Assembly (NCBI GenBank): GCA_019454045.1 | Contig: SKCR01034772.1 | Span: 1 to 64,000 of the forward strand | From: Zanthoxylum bungeanum | Taxonomy: Eukaryota > Streptophyta > Magnoliopsida > Sapindales > Rutaceae | Direction of reading: 5' to 3' | Length of the DNA: 64,000 bases | Shown: positions 23,293 through 36,159 of the stretch, piece by piece | Layout: the number at the start of each line of letters is the position of its first letter | Position numbering within the stretch: position 1 is the first letter of the stretch | Program-made: the position numbers and the translations under genes | Notes under the pieces: generated by a model | What the model was told of the DNA's origin: nothing | Seen by the model: the letters and a program-made list of their open reading frames with translations, nothing else | Database searches by the model: none

Positions 23293-23489
23293 AGTGTTTT
23301 TTATGTGAGGCTTTTCAAATTTTAAATTAGGTTATTTTCTTTCTGGACCTGAAATTTGTATAATTTCCATAGTTCTTCACATTAAATCTTGATTCTTTAA
23401 ATTTCACATCAATTATGCATCCTACTCTTTAAATCACACTTCATTAAAACAAACATACCTTAACAGATAATTTGTGATAGTTTTTGGGG

Positions 23490-23800
23490 AAAAAAAATCC
23501 TTCTATTACATATTCTCAAACACTAATGACATAATATTTTATGTCAGGAAATTTATGACGGACTTATGGGAGAATATTGCCTGTCACGAAGGTTTTTGAC
23601 AAACTTATGATAGAGATTTTGTCTGTCACGAAGTTTTGTGACAGAGTTATGATAGAGCTTTTATTTGTCATAAATTTTATGACAGAGTTATGATAGAGAT
23701 TTTGTATGTCACAAAATTTTGTGATAGACTTATGATAAAAATTACATAAATTTTATGATAGAGATTTTTTCTATCACCAAATTAAAAAATGAAAATTATT
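23490..23800. repeat. Degenerate ~46-bp tandem repeat
   Basis: Repeats built on GTCACAAAATTTTGTGAC and AGAGTTATGATAGAGATTTT occur about five times with divergence. Related sequence (ATGATAGAGTTATGAC, TTTGTCACATGATGTGAC) is seen at 39060-39200, so this may be the subterminal repeat of a dispersed DNA transposon family. Confidence 0.5.
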
Positions 23801-24107
23801 TATCATATGCCTAATTTGGACTCGAGCCTGACTTATAATATTTTATTTCAAGGTTGAATGTTATTTAACGGGATCCTAGCCCACTAGGAAACTAGGTTTC
23901 CCGAGTACTCAACAGAGGGTTAGAGGCTCGCCGAAAAATAGTGGGAGGCTAGTATTGAATTTGCAATTTCGTTCAAATACTTGCCAATACGCGCTTTCAA
24001 ATTATTTCGTCATTTTATGTATTTATTAGTTGGACTAATATTTTATTATTTTCTTGTAACAGTTACCCAAAAATCGTTAATTGAATAGTTAGACTATTTC
24101 AATTAAG

Positions 24108-27100
24108 ATGGCTGGAAAGATCGGGGTTAGAGACATTATCATGGGCGAAAATGTCTTTAATGGTGCGAACTTTCCTGACTAGGATATGAACCTCAGGATT
24201 GTTCTGGGGGCTGAGAGAATGCTCTATACGATAGAGAGACCTCTCGGGCCTAAGCCCGGAAATGAGCAGCCACTTGAGTTTGAACTTTGGAAAACTCATA
24301 GCGATGACAACTCAACTGTTCAATCTGTCATGCTCGCTGCAATGACCCCTCAATTTCGTCGCCAGAACAAGGGATTGGATTCCTATACTATGATGGAAAA
24401 ATTGAAGGACCTTCATTGATCTAACCTTATATCGCAAATGTATGAATTACAGAAGAAGCTTTTTCACTCTCGAATGTCAGAGGGTACATCTGTCGAGCAC
24501 CATGTGTTGAAGATGATTGCTGACATCGAACAGCTGGATCAGCTAGGCATAACCTTTGAGGCTGAGACTTCTATAGATTTGATCTTGCAGTCTCTTCCTG
24601 ACAGCTGGAGCGGGTTCATCATGAACTACAATATGATGAACCAAGACCATACTCTTGGAGAGTTGATGGCAATGTTGCGTGAAGTAGAAAAAGAGCTTTT
24701 GAAGGGCAAAAAGCACGAGGCGCACTTCGCTTCAACATCTCAGTCTCCCAAGGGTTGGCCGAAGGCTACTGGAGGTGTAAAGAAGAAGAAGAAGAAGGGC
24801 AAGGCCAAATCGTCAAAGTCTTCTAGGAAGGCAAATGACAAATCCCAAGATGTATGCCTACAGTATGGCAAACGGGGTCACTGGAAGCGTGACTGCCGTG
24901 AGTACAAGGCGCACATGAAGGAAATCAAAGCGGGCAAGACACCGGCTTCATGTATGTTTGTTATAGAAATAAACATGTTTACTTCTAGTTTTAAAAATTG
25001 GATTTTTGATTCTGGTTGTTGTACTTATATATGTACTGATGTGTAGGATCTGCAGATTAGCAGGAGACTGGCCTCAGGAGAGATTGACCTCCGAGTTGGA
25101 AATGGGACTAGAGTCGCCATTTTGGCCGTTGGGACTTATATTTTGGAACTGCCATCGAGGCATGTACTAAACTTATCAGACTGTTATTATGTACCTAGTT
25201 TGACTAGGAATATTATTTATGTATCTTGTTTAGCCCAATGTGGGTATACTTTTGTATTTAGAAACACTGGGTGTTTTATGTATAAAAATGATATTGAGAT
25301 ATGCAGTGCTGATGTGTATAATGGTCTTTATATTTTGAATATAAATCAATCTCAAACATATAATGTAACAAACAAAAGGCTTAAATTAAGTAACAAAGAT
25401 GAAACTTATATGTGACATTGTCGTCTAGGACACATTAACAAGACTCGCATATCCACAATTTCGAAGAGTGGGTACTTGGATGGATTTGATCCAAATTCAT
25501 ATGACGTCTGCGAATCTTGTTTATTAGGCAAAATGCCTAAAACACCTTTTAGCGGTAAATGTGCACGTGCCACCGAACTATTAGCCCTCGTTCATAGTGA
25601 CATATGTGGGCTCATGTCTAGTCAGGCTAGATGTGGATATGAATACTTCGTAACCTTTACGGATGATGCATCGCGTTATGGTTATGTGTATCTTATGAGA
25701 CACAAGTCTGAAACCTTTGAGAAATTCAAAGAGTTTCGACACGAAGTAGAAAAACAGACCGGTAAAAGTATTAAAACATTACGGTCGGACCGTGGTGGAG
25801 AATACTTGAGCAATGAGTTTCTCGATTACTTGAAAGAGTATGGTATTCTTTCACAGTGGACTCCTCCCGGAACACCTCAATTAAACGGTGTGTCCGAACG
25901 GAGAAATCGAACTTTGTAGGACATGGTAAGGTCGATGATGAGTCGTACAGAGCTACCTATTTCCTTCTAGGGATATGCATTGAACAGTGCAATACTTATT
26001 TTGAATAAGGTTCCGTCAAAGTCTGTTCAACAGACTCCGTATGAAATATGGACAGGAAAGAAACCAGGTTTCTCATTCCTGAAGATTTAGGGTTGCTGGG
26101 CATACGTTAAACATTTGGATGATACCAAACTTGAACCCAAATCGGATAAGTGTCTATTTGTAGGTTATCCTAGGGAAACCAAAGGATATAACTTCTACAA
26201 CCCACAAGAGAACAAAGTATTTGTTGCTCTACATGCGATTTTCCTTGAGAAGGAGTTTCTGAATGCAGTGGTAAGTGGGAGGAAAGTAGAACTCGACGAA
26301 AATCAGAGTGATACTATTCCTGGCACCGATTCCTTAACGGAACATAAATAGTTCATCAGGGATGAGACTGTACCACAATCTTCGAATACATAAGAACTGC
26401 ATAGGTCGGAGAAAGTCAGAAAACAACCTGAGAGGTATGGGTTTCTGATCTCACCTCATGTGGATATTAATCTTATTGAGGAAGATGAACCGGCTACGTA
26501 TGAGGAAGCGATACAAGGTATCGACTCCGGTTTATGGCAAGATGCCATGAAATTCGAAATGGATTCCATGTACACCAACCAAGTTTGGACACTGGTTGAT
26601 TCACCAGAAGGAGTAAAACCTATTGGTTGCAAATGAGTCTTCGAGATGAAGACCGACATGGATGGCAATATACAAACGTATAAAACTAGGCTTATAGCGA
26701 AAGGGTATAGTCAACGACATGGTGTCGATTACGACGAAACTTTTTCACTTGTTGCCATGATGAAATCCATTTGGATAATGCTTGCTATTGCTGCATATTT
26801 CGATTACGAAATATGGCAAATGGACGTCAAAACCACTTTCCTTAAGGGAAACCTTTTAGAGGATGTTTATATGCAACAGCCTGACGGTTTTGTCGTACCA
26901 AAACATGCAGACAAGGTTTGTAAGTTAAATCGATCCATTTATGGATTGAAGCAAGCATCGTGTTCTTGGAACCAACATTCTGATGATATCATAAAAGAAT
27001 ATGATTTCATTCAAAACGAGGATGATCCTTGTGTATATAAGAAGGTTAGTGGGAGCGCACTGACATTCATTGTCCTTTATGTTGATGATGTATTGCTTAT

Positions 27101-28058
27101 TGGCAATGACATTCCCATGCTACAATCGGTGAAAGCTTGGCTTTCATTAAAATTCTCCATGAAAGATCTGGGAGAAGCAGCCTTTATTCTGGAAATAAAA
27201 ATCTATCGGGATAGATCTAGAAAGTTGTTTGGTCTCTCCTAGAGCACATACATTGACAAAGTGTTGAAGAGATTCAACATGGAACAGTCTAAGAGGGTAC
27301 TGTTGCCAGTGTCACATGGTGTCACTCTATCTAAGGACATGTGTCCTAAAACTCAAGATGAGAGAGACAACATGAGTCGGATCTCGTTCGCTTCTGCAGT
27401 CGGATCGATCATGTATGTCATGATATGTACGCGACCTAATGTCTCATATGCTTTGAGCATGTGTAGTCGCTATCAGGCCGATCCAGGTGATGGTCACTGG
27501 ATGGAGGTTAAGAACATCCTTAAGTATCTTAGACGAACTAAGGATGTGTTTTTAATCTATGGAGATGGAGAGCTTGAGGTAACTGGGTTTACTGACGTAA
27601 GTTTCCAAACTGATAAAGACGACTGTAAGTCACAATCTGGGTACTTATTTTGTTTGAACAACGGAGCAGTAAGCTGGAAATCTTCCAAGCAAGTGACTGT
27701 TGCCGATTCAACAACAGAAGCAGAATATATTACTGCAGCTGAAGTAGTAAAAGAGGCAGTTTGGATCCGTAAATTTCTAATTAGATTAGGAGTAGTTCCG
27801 TTAGCAGCTGAGCCCGTTCTATTGTATTGTGACAATAATGGGGATATAGTGCAGGATAAGGAATCGCGGTCTCATCAATGATCCAAGCATGTTCTTCAAT
27901 GTTTCCATCTAATTCGTGAGATCATACATCGTGGCGATGTGAAGATCGAGAAGGTCACATCAGATGACAACATTGCAGATCCACTGACGAAAGCTCTTCC
28001 TCAGCAAAGGTTTGAGCGACATGTACATAGTTCAGGTGTTAGATACTTGAGTGACTAG
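24108..28058 (+). pseudogene. Copia gag-pol polyprotein, in frame but with stops
   Basis: One reading frame from ATG 24108 to TAG 28056-28058 covers the whole copia polyprotein with no net frameshift, broken by about a dozen nonsense codons (e.g. 24180, 24417, 25413, 25917, 27240). Order: Gag (LRIVLGAERMLY; zinc knuckle CLQYGKRGHWKRDC near 24857), protease (WIFDSGCCTYIC near 25000), GAG-pre-integrase (HCRLGHI), integrase core (ALVHSDICG; FTDDASRYGYVY), RT (KGYSQRHGVDYDETFS; FIVLYVDDVLLIGND), RNase H (DSTTEAEYITAAE) and the end SSGVRYLSD. The element would copy itself through RNA; this copy cannot make the polyprotein. The 5' LTR and PBS are missing. It belongs to the same family as the insertion at 30149-35544. 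Confidence 0.9.
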
Positions 28059-28068
28059 CTATAGGCCA

Positions 28069-29822
28069 TTATGACCCATAGCGTCACTATTTGTAAAAGA
28101 CATTGTGGTTTTTGTACAAATTAACTATGTGACAAAGGAAATTGCTCTTTTATCATTTTGTAATTAGATTACTTGAATATATAAATGATAAAAGTCCTTA
28201 TGATTAGTTCCAGATTATAAGATATAAGACAGTATCAATCCACTAAGGTTTAATTATTAAATATCCCTAGTCGTATTATTATCGAGATTGGATATCGATA
28301 ATGCGGAATAGACTAGTATTGCACTTGTGCTTGTTATGGAAGCGTAACATCATAGTTCTCATATATTTATGTATTGGATACTTATGCAAGTGTAATAGGA
28401 GGTTGTGTTTACCGATGGTACGGGAACAGCTTCGCTCTGAATAGACCCCTCGGAATCCCATTGGTAGTATGACTGTTTGTCTATGGGAATCCGATTCAGG
28501 GTTGGTGTATTTGGTCTTAACCTGAGACTTGCATCGCTAATACTTGCGACAATCAATACGCTTTGGTTTTGGCCGTCTGGGACTTTAACAGGTTATGTGT
28601 ACGCCTCTTCTGGGTTTATTGAGAATCGTAGTGTATTGGGTGTGATGTCAAGACGAAAGTATCACTTCAGTCATATGGAGATGATGATCACGATGGGATA
28701 CAGAACTGGTTCTCTATTATGTTGCAACTATCGGGATAATATGACAAGGTCATGATTATCCAATTATAGAGACTAGTTGCTTGTGATCCGATATATTCTT
28801 CGTACGGGGCAGACACTATTCTAGCCCCAGGCCTTGCATGTGACATCAGATATTGGATCGTAATACGTAATACTACGTATACTACGCCTGTTATAGATTA
28901 TATATTCCTTAAAGAATATTTCTGGAAAATTGGGTAGGCACGGTGCTTTGCTAGAAGTCAACCATGTCTTGTAAATTGGTAAGAACGTGGTACGAGATAT
29001 GCACGTATTCAGATAGTCCGACGACCGGATTTACTGCCAACATATCCATGGATCTCATGGGTCACTTCCCGAAGATTCACCGATGACGTATGACTCGAAC
29101 ATAATTAATCTTGGATTAATTAGAAGAGAGAGAGAAAATTAATCTAGGATTAATTCGCGAGCGACTTTAATATTTAATTAACGTCGCAACGGAAAATTCG
29201 TTAATTCGGAATTAAGGAACCTGAGCCCGAGCGAAGTTGCGCATTGAGATTGTTCGACGTAAATTCGAAATTTACAAGTGGTGGGACCCATTTGACTTAC
29301 ATCACTTTTCACTTGTGATGGAAGTGGTTGAATTGGAGTGTAAATCTAAGCTTACTTGTTTTTTACTCCAACCAATCTCTACACACTTTGTAATTGTTTA
29401 TTCATTTTTTGAATGACTAATACCAAATCTTGGATTTGGTATATCATAATTTTGATTTTGGAAATCAAATAACACAACTCAAAAAATTGAAAAAACTCTC
29501 TCTCCCTCATTTCTTTGTTGAAGCCGAGAGCTTCCTTCTCCTAGAGAGAAAATTTGTTGCAAATTTTCTTCATTGCTAGCACATCAAGGGGTCTACAAAG
29601 GTGATAGGGAAACATTCCTTGAGTTTGGAATTCATTCACCAACCTTGGAGATCAACATATAATCAAAGAGAAGATCTTGGAGCACTTCTCAATGAAGAAA
29701 TTTTTTAACTTTCCCACATCCACTTATCCGATTGTTGTAAGTATTTTTCCGCTATCTTACTTCGAGTATTCACATGTTTTATGCTTATTAGATCCTTGGC
29801 AATGTTCTTAGAGAACCTAACA
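28069..29822 (+). mobile_element. 3' LTR of the copia at 24108
   Basis: The sequence from TTATGACCCATAGC to CCTAACA matches, in inverse orientation, the LTRs at 30149-32464 and 33555-35544. Compared with those, about 20 bases covering the polypurine tract and the first LTR bases are missing at 28068/28069. It ends directly against the tandem array at 29823. Open frames at 28279-28755 are not genes. Confidence 0.8.
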
Positions 29823-30143
29823 CATGAGACTACGGTCGACTAGTCCTGATGAAGGTACATAATAGACCTCACTTCAATGGACTTGATGAAGATCCGAGGG
29901 AGTCTTCACTCTATCGGACCTGATGGAGGTCATCGAGATTCTCAACTCTACCGGACCCGATGAAGGTCATGGGCTTCGATCTACTAAACTTGATGGAGGT
30001 CCTCTGGATTATTCACTCTACCGGACCCGATGAAGATCAGTAGGTTTCGGTCGACTGGATCTGATGGAGGTCATCTATGTTCTTCACTCTACCTGACCCG
30101 ATGAAGGTCAGGAGGCTTCGGTCGACTTGACTCGATGGAGGTC
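29823..30143. repeat. ~71-bp tandem array, left half
   Basis: Units combine two similar half-repeats, GACCTGATGGAGGTCCTCGG and GACCCGATGAAGGTCAGGAG, each with a TTCTTCACTCTACC or GGTCGACT linker. The array continues at 35550 after the inserted copia-derived element. It belongs to the Tat-like gypsy copy 2 whose gag lies at 36160-37352. Confidence 0.85.
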
Positions 30144-30148
30144 CTCGG

Positions 30149-32464
30149 TTTTGGGTTTTCTAGGTCAAACCAATATCATATAAGCAAATGAAATGTGCGA
30201 ATACAACAAAGTAAAGTAGCAGAAATACTCACTTTGATCGGATTTGCGATGCGATGAACACAAAAATTTTCCCTCCATGGATGATTCTCGGCCAAGCCCC
30301 TTGTTGGTACTCCTTGCTCCTCTTTGTGTGGATCTTCAGGCTCCAAGCTTTGATGTATATTCCATGCTCATAGATGGGTTTCCCTATCACCTTTGTAAGA
30401 CTCTTTATGTGCTAACATTAGGAAAAATTTGTAACAAATTCCCTTAAAACTTCATGAAGTTCTCGGCCTAGCCAAGAACATTTGGGAGAGAAAAATTCTT
30501 CACTTTGCCGTGAAGATGAGAGAGAGGAAAAGATGTGTGTTTTTTTTGTGTATTTGATTTCAAAAAAAAAAACAAATACCATTTTCAAATTCAAAATTTT
30601 GGTACAAAGCATTAAAGCCTTTCAACAACTCTCATCAGTCATAAAAGTGACATGCATCACATCACTCAAAGTTGATGTGACTTCCATCACAAGAATGACT
30701 AATGATGTGACGCGTGATGTGACTTGTGGGCCCCACTTGATTCAAAATGCGAGTGGTCCCGGAAACACTCTCGGGCTCGGATTCGCTAATTCCGAATTAA
30801 CGAATTTTCTGTTGCGACGTAATTAAATCAAATTTAATTAAATAATTATATCTAGCAAAATTACTATTCACGTCGCTAGCGAATTAATTCTAAATTAACT
30901 CGTTTGCCCGAATTAAAATCTAATTTTAATTCCGCGTCGAAATATAATTTCGTGTAATATATCGAATATATTATTTTATCGATTAATTCCAAATTAATTG
31001 TTCTCTCTCTCTTCAAATATTATTTTATCCCATATAAAATATCTCCGCAATTAATCTTAGATTAATTTTCTCTCTCTTATAATTAATCCCAGATTAATTA
31101 TGTCTGAGTCATACGTCATCGGTGAATCTTCGGGAAGCGACCCATGAGATCCCTGGATATGTTGGCAGTAAATCCGGTCGTCGGACTATCTGAACATGTA
31201 CGTACCTAGTACTACGTTTTTACCGATTTACAAGACATGGTTGGCTTCTAGCAAAGCACCGTGCCTACCCAATTCTCCAGAAATATTCTTAAAGGAATAT
31301 GTAATATGTATCAGGCGTAGTATACGTAGTATTGCGTATTACGATCCAGTATCGGATGTCACGTGCTAGGCCTGGGGCTGGAATTGTGTCTGCCCCGTAC
31401 GAAGCACATACCAGATTAATTATGTCTGAGTCATACGTCATCGGTGAATCTTCGGGAAGCGACCCATGAGATCCCTGGATATGTTGGCAGTAAATCCGGT
31501 CGTCGGACTATCTGAACATGTACGTACCTAGTACTACGTTTTTACCGATTTACAAGACATGGTTGGCTTCTAGCAAAGCACCGTGCCTACCCAATTCTCC
31601 AGAAATATTCTTAAAGGAATATGTAATATGTATCAGGCGTAGCATACGTAGTATTGCGTATTACGATCCAGTATCGGATGTCACGTGCTAGGCCTGGGGC
31701 TGGAATTGTGTCTGCCCCGTACGAAGCACATATCGGATCTCTGGTAACTAGTCTCTATAATCGGATAAGCATGACCTAATCATATTATCCCGATAGCTGC
31801 AGCATATAAGAGCACCAGTTTCGTATCCAACGTGATCATCGCCTCCATATGACTGAAGTGATACTTCCATCTTGACATCACACCCAATACACTACGATTC
31901 TCAATATACCCAGAAAAGGCATACACAGAACCTGTTAAAGCCCTGGACGACCAAAACCAAAGTATATTGATTGTCGCAAGTATTAGCGATGCAAGTCTAA
32001 GGTTAAGACCAAATACACCTACCTTGATTCGGACTTCCATAGACACATAGTCATACTAGTAATGGAATTTCGAGGGGTCTATCCAGAGCGAAGCTGTTTC
32101 TGTACCATCGAAAAACACAACCTCCTATTACACTCGCATAAGTATCCAATACTTAAATATATGAGAACTATGTCGTTATGCTCCCATAACGCGTACAAGT
32201 GCAATACTAGTCTATTCCGCATTATTGATGTCCAATCTCGATAATACTACGACTATGGATATTTTAATGATTAAACCTTAGTGGATTAATATTGTCTCAT
32301 ATCTTATTAATTCGGCACTAATCATATGGACTTTTATCATTTATGTATCTTGGTAATCCAATTACAAATGATAAAAGAGCAATTTCCTTTATCACATAGT
32401 TAATTTGTACAACAACACCATGTTCTGTACAAATAGTGATGCTATGGGTCATAATTGTCCAACA
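30149..32464 (-). mobile_element. 3' LTR of the copia-derived insertion
   Basis: Plus-strand ends are TTTTGGGTTTTCT (first bases mutated from TGTTGGG) and GTCCAACA. At 2316 bases it exceeds its partner, largely because of a 322-bp internal tandem duplication (31089-31732). The adjoining 32465-32475 reads AAATGGGAGAT on the minus strand, the polypurine tract. Confidence 0.85.
31089..31732. repeat. 322-bp tandem duplication inside LTR
   Basis: Copy 31089-31410 and copy 31411-31732 are almost identical; the one difference I see is TATACGTAG versus CATACGTAG. The partner LTR has a single copy (around 34489-34810), so the duplication arose in this LTR. Confidence 0.9.
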
Positions 32465-32984
32465 ATCTCCCATTTGGCCTATAGACAATCACTCAAGTGT
32501 CCTACACTTGAACTATGTACTGGTCGCTCAAACTTCTGCTGAGAAACTACTTTCGTCAGCGGATTTGCAAAGTTTTCATCTGATGCGATTTATTCGATCA
32601 TCACATCGCCATGATGTATGATCCGAACGAATCAGATGAATAGTTGAAGTATATACTTGGATCGTTGATGAGACCATTAATTCTTTAACCTGTGCTGTAG
32701 CCTAGCTCAGCTGCTAACAGAACTACTCATAATCCAATTAGGATTATAAAGATCCAAAATGCTTCTATTGCTGCCTCAGCTGCAGCAATATTCCGCTTTT
32801 GTTGTTTATTCGGCAACAGTATCTTGCTTGGAAGATTTCCAGCTCACTGTTCCGTTATTCAAACTATATAGTACCCTTATTGTGACTTATAGTCATTATT
32901 GTCGGTTTGGAAACTTACAGCAGTGAACCCATTCACTTCAAGTTCTCATTCTCCATAGTTTAAGAAAGCATCCTTAGTTCATCT
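32465..32984 (-). pseudogene. Copia pol 3' end (RNase H) remnant
   Basis: Minus-strand translation near 32470-32560 resembles the end of the polyprotein at 28056 (QQKFERPVHSS...HLSD). Further pieces correspond to the RNase H region (GSSTVAE-like and GVV-like blocks at 32700-32900), with stops and frame changes. The 5' part of pol is absent. Confidence 0.65.
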
Positions 32985-33550
32985 TGTTGGTTTCTAATAT
33001 AGTCCCAAGATCATATTTGAACAATGAAAAGAATGAATACTTAAAGAATTGAGGCGGAATCACACTTACATTGAATGGATTTTGAAGAAGATGAACACCA
33101 AAGAATCTTCGATCTATTCGGCCAAGGTGGTCCTTTGTTGATGATGAACAAGCTCCAAGCCTTTGAAAGGATTCCAAGCTCTTAGATTAGTTTCCCTATC
33201 ACCTAGTGATGATTCCTTGAACGTGCTAGCAAGGTTGAAAGAAAAATAATTTTTCTTTCCTTCAATGGAGCTCACGGTTTTTGAGCAATGGGAGAGAGAG
33301 AGAGAGTTTTCTTTTGTTTGATTTTTGTTTTCTAAAAACATAATACCAAAATGTGTTACCAAAGTTGTGTATATGCCTTTCAAAAAGTCAAAACCAATTT
33401 TGGAGCCAAAAATGGCATTCAATGCTCTCAACAACCACTATCATGAATAGTGACTAGTTGTCTTTCACCAAAAATGTGACTTGACATCCATCACTTGAGT
33501 GACATGTGATGTGACGAGCGATGTGACTTGTGGTCGCACTTGATTCAAAA
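32985..33550 (-). mobile_element. Truncated, divergent LTR of the same copia family
   Basis: It starts TGTTGGTTTCTAATATAG, resembles the start of the LTR at 33555 (CCAAGATCATAT; later GTGACTTGTGG and CACTTGATTCAAAA), and stops where the intact LTR begins. A (GA)n run lies at 33292-33306. It shows that two related elements recombined or nested here. Confidence 0.7.
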
Positions 33551-33554
33551 CCAT

Positions 33555-35544
33555 TGTTGGGTTTTCTAAGTCAAACCAAGATCATATAAGAAAATGAAAT
33601 GTGCGAATACAACAAAGTAAAGTAGCGGAAATACTCACTTTGATCGGATTTGCGATGCGATGAACACAAAAATTTTCCCTCCATGGATGATTCTCGGCCA
33701 AGCCCCTTGTTGGTGCTCCAAGCTTCTCTTTGTGTGGATCTTCAAGCTCCAAGCTTTGATGTAGATTCCATGCTCATAGATGTGTTTCCCTATCACCTTT
33801 GTAAGACTCTTTATGTGCTAGCATTAGGAAAAATTTGCAACGAATTCCCTTAAAACTTCATGAAGTTCTCGGCCTAGCCAAGAACATTTGGGAGAGAAAA
33901 ATTCTTCACTTTGCCGTGAAGATGAGAGAGAGGAAGAGATGTGTGTTTTTTTTTGTGTATTTGATTTCCAAAAAAAACAAATACCATTTTCAAATTCAAA
34001 ATTTTGGTACAAGGCATTAAAGCCTTTCAACAACTCCCATCAATCACAAAAGTGACATGCATCACATCACTCAAAGTTGATGTGACTTCCATCACAAGAA
34101 TGACTAATGATGTGACGCGTGATGTGACTTGTGGGCCCCACTTGATTCAAAATGCGAGTGGTCCCGCAAACACTCCCGGGCTCGGATTCGCTAATTCCGA
34201 ATTAACGAATTTCCATTGCGACGTAATTAAATCAAATTTAATTAAATAATTATGCCTAGAAAAATTACTATTCACGTCGCTAGCGAATTAATTCTAAATT
34301 AACTCGTTTGCCCGAATTAAAATCTAATTTTAATTCCGCGTCGAAATCTAATTTCGTATAATATATCGAATATATTATTTTATCGATTAATTCCAAATTA
34401 ATCGTTCTCTCTCTTAAAATAGTATTTTATCCCTGATAAAATATCTCCGCAATTAATCCTAGATTAGTTTTCTCTCTCTTATAATTAATCCCAGATTAAT
34501 TATGTCTGAGTCATACGTCATCGGTGAATCTCCGGGAAGCGACCCATGAGATCCCTGGATATGTTGGCAGTAAATCCGGTCGTCGGACTATCCGAACATG
34601 TACGTACCTAGTACTACGTTTTTACCGATTTAGAAGACATAGTTGGCTTCTAGCAAAGCACCATGCCTACCCAATTCTCCAGAAATATTCTTAAAGGAAT
34701 ATGTAATCTGTATCAGGCGTAGTATACGTAGTATTGCGTATTGCGATCTAGTATCGGATGTCACGTGCTAGGCCTGGGGCTGAAATTGTGTCTGCCCCGT
34801 ACGAAGCACATATCAGATCTCTGGTAACTAGTCTCTATAATCGGATAAGCATGACCTAGTCATATTATCCCGATAGCTGCAGCATATAAGAGCACCAGTT
34901 TCGTATCCTACGTGATCATCATCTCCATATGACTGAAGTGATACTTCCATCTTGACATCACACCCAATACACTACGATTCTCAATATACCCAGAAGAGGC
35001 GTACACAGAACCTGTTAAAGCCCTGGACTACTAAAACCAAAGTATATTGATTGTCGCAAGTATTAGCGATGCAAGTCTAAGGTTAAGACCAAATACACCT
35101 ACCCTGATTAAGACTTTCATAGACACATGGTCATACTAGTAATGGAATTCCGAGGGGTCTATCCAGAGCGAATCTGTTTCCGTACCATCGGTAAACACAA
35201 CCTCCTATTACACTTGCATAAGTATCCAATACTTAAATATATGAGAACTATGCCGTTATGCTCCCACAACGCGCACAAGTGCGATACTAGTCTATTCCGC
35301 ATTATCGATGTCCAATCTCGATAATACTACGACTAGGGATATTTTAATGATTAAACCTTAGTGGATTAATATTGTCTCATATCTTATTAATCCGGAACTA
35401 ATCATATGGACTTTTATCATTTATGTATCTTGGTAATCCAATTAAAAATAATAAAAGAGAAATTTCCTTTGTCACATAGTTAATTTGTACAACAACACCA
35501 TGTTCTGTACAAATAGTGATGCTATGGGTCATAATTGTCCAACA
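33555..35544 (-). mobile_element. 5' LTR of the copia-derived insertion (1990 bp)
   Basis: Plus-strand ends are TGTTGGGTTTTCT and GTCCAACA with TG/CA termini. It aligns along its length with 30149-32464, apart from the 322-bp duplication there. The next bases to the left do not give a recognisable PBS, so the interior junction is rearranged. Small open frames inside are mirrored in the other LTR and are not genes. Confidence 0.85.
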
Positions 35545-35549
35545 CTCGG

Positions 35550-35850
35550 GACTTTAATCACCTCGACCTGATGGAGGTCCTCATGGTTCTTCACTCTACC
35601 AAACCCGATGAAGGTCAGGAGGCCTCAGTAAACTAGACCCGATGAAGGTCTTTGGGATTCTTCACTTTACCCAACCCAATGAAGGTTAAAAGGCCTTGGT
35701 CGACTAGGCCTGATAGAGGTCCTCGGGATTCTTCATTTTACCCGACCCGATGAAGGTCAAGAGGCCTCGATCGACTAGACCTGATGGAGGTCCTTGAGAT
35801 TCTTCACTTTACTTGACCCGAAGAAGATCATGAGGCTTCGGTCGATTGCA
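35550..35850. repeat. ~71-bp tandem array, right half
   Basis: It continues the array at 29823-30143 with the same half-repeats (CTGATGGAGGTCCTC and CCGATGAAGGTC). It decays towards 35850 into internal sequence shared with gypsy copy 1. Confidence 0.85.
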
Positions 35851-36159
35851 ATTGATAAAGGACTTCCCACGTAATCTGAAGTTGATGGAAATCCATCCAT
35901 GTCGTATGAAGTATATGACAATTCATCCATGTCATCTTGAGTAGTAACATTTCTTCCCCGTTGTCTGGAGAAGATGACAATATTAGAGAATGCTTCTTGG
36001 TCGATTGGGTACGCTGGAGGTTTAGAGGGTATTCCTACGTCGACTTTGAGAAGTATGTCAATTAGTCTAGGTGATGGTCTATATGTAAAAATAATATTTT
36101 CTTAATATTAATAGTCTTTTGTCTTTGATATATAAGAAATTCTCGTTTCTAAGCATCGC

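Larger units (their letters stand above)
30149..35544 (-). mobile_element. Copia-derived insertion with deleted interior
   Basis: An element with LTRs at both ends (30149-32464 and 33555-35544) is flanked by a 5-bp target duplication CTCGG (30144-30148, 35545-35549). Removing it restores the tandem repeat unit. Orientation is minus: RNase H remnants and a polypurine tract lie inside the left (3') LTR. Most of gag-pol is gone. The interior holds the pol 3' end and a truncated, more divergent LTR of the same family, so it cannot move on its own. Confidence 0.85.

Noticed and set aside
23560..23790. Possible microRNA-like hairpins in the TTTTGTGACAGAG repeats
   Set aside because: They are decayed tandem repeats; no single stable precursor stands out.
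30244..34249. Paired small open frames in both copia LTRs (67-114 codons)
   Set aside because: They recur only because the LTRs are copies; no domain and they do not respect LTR function.
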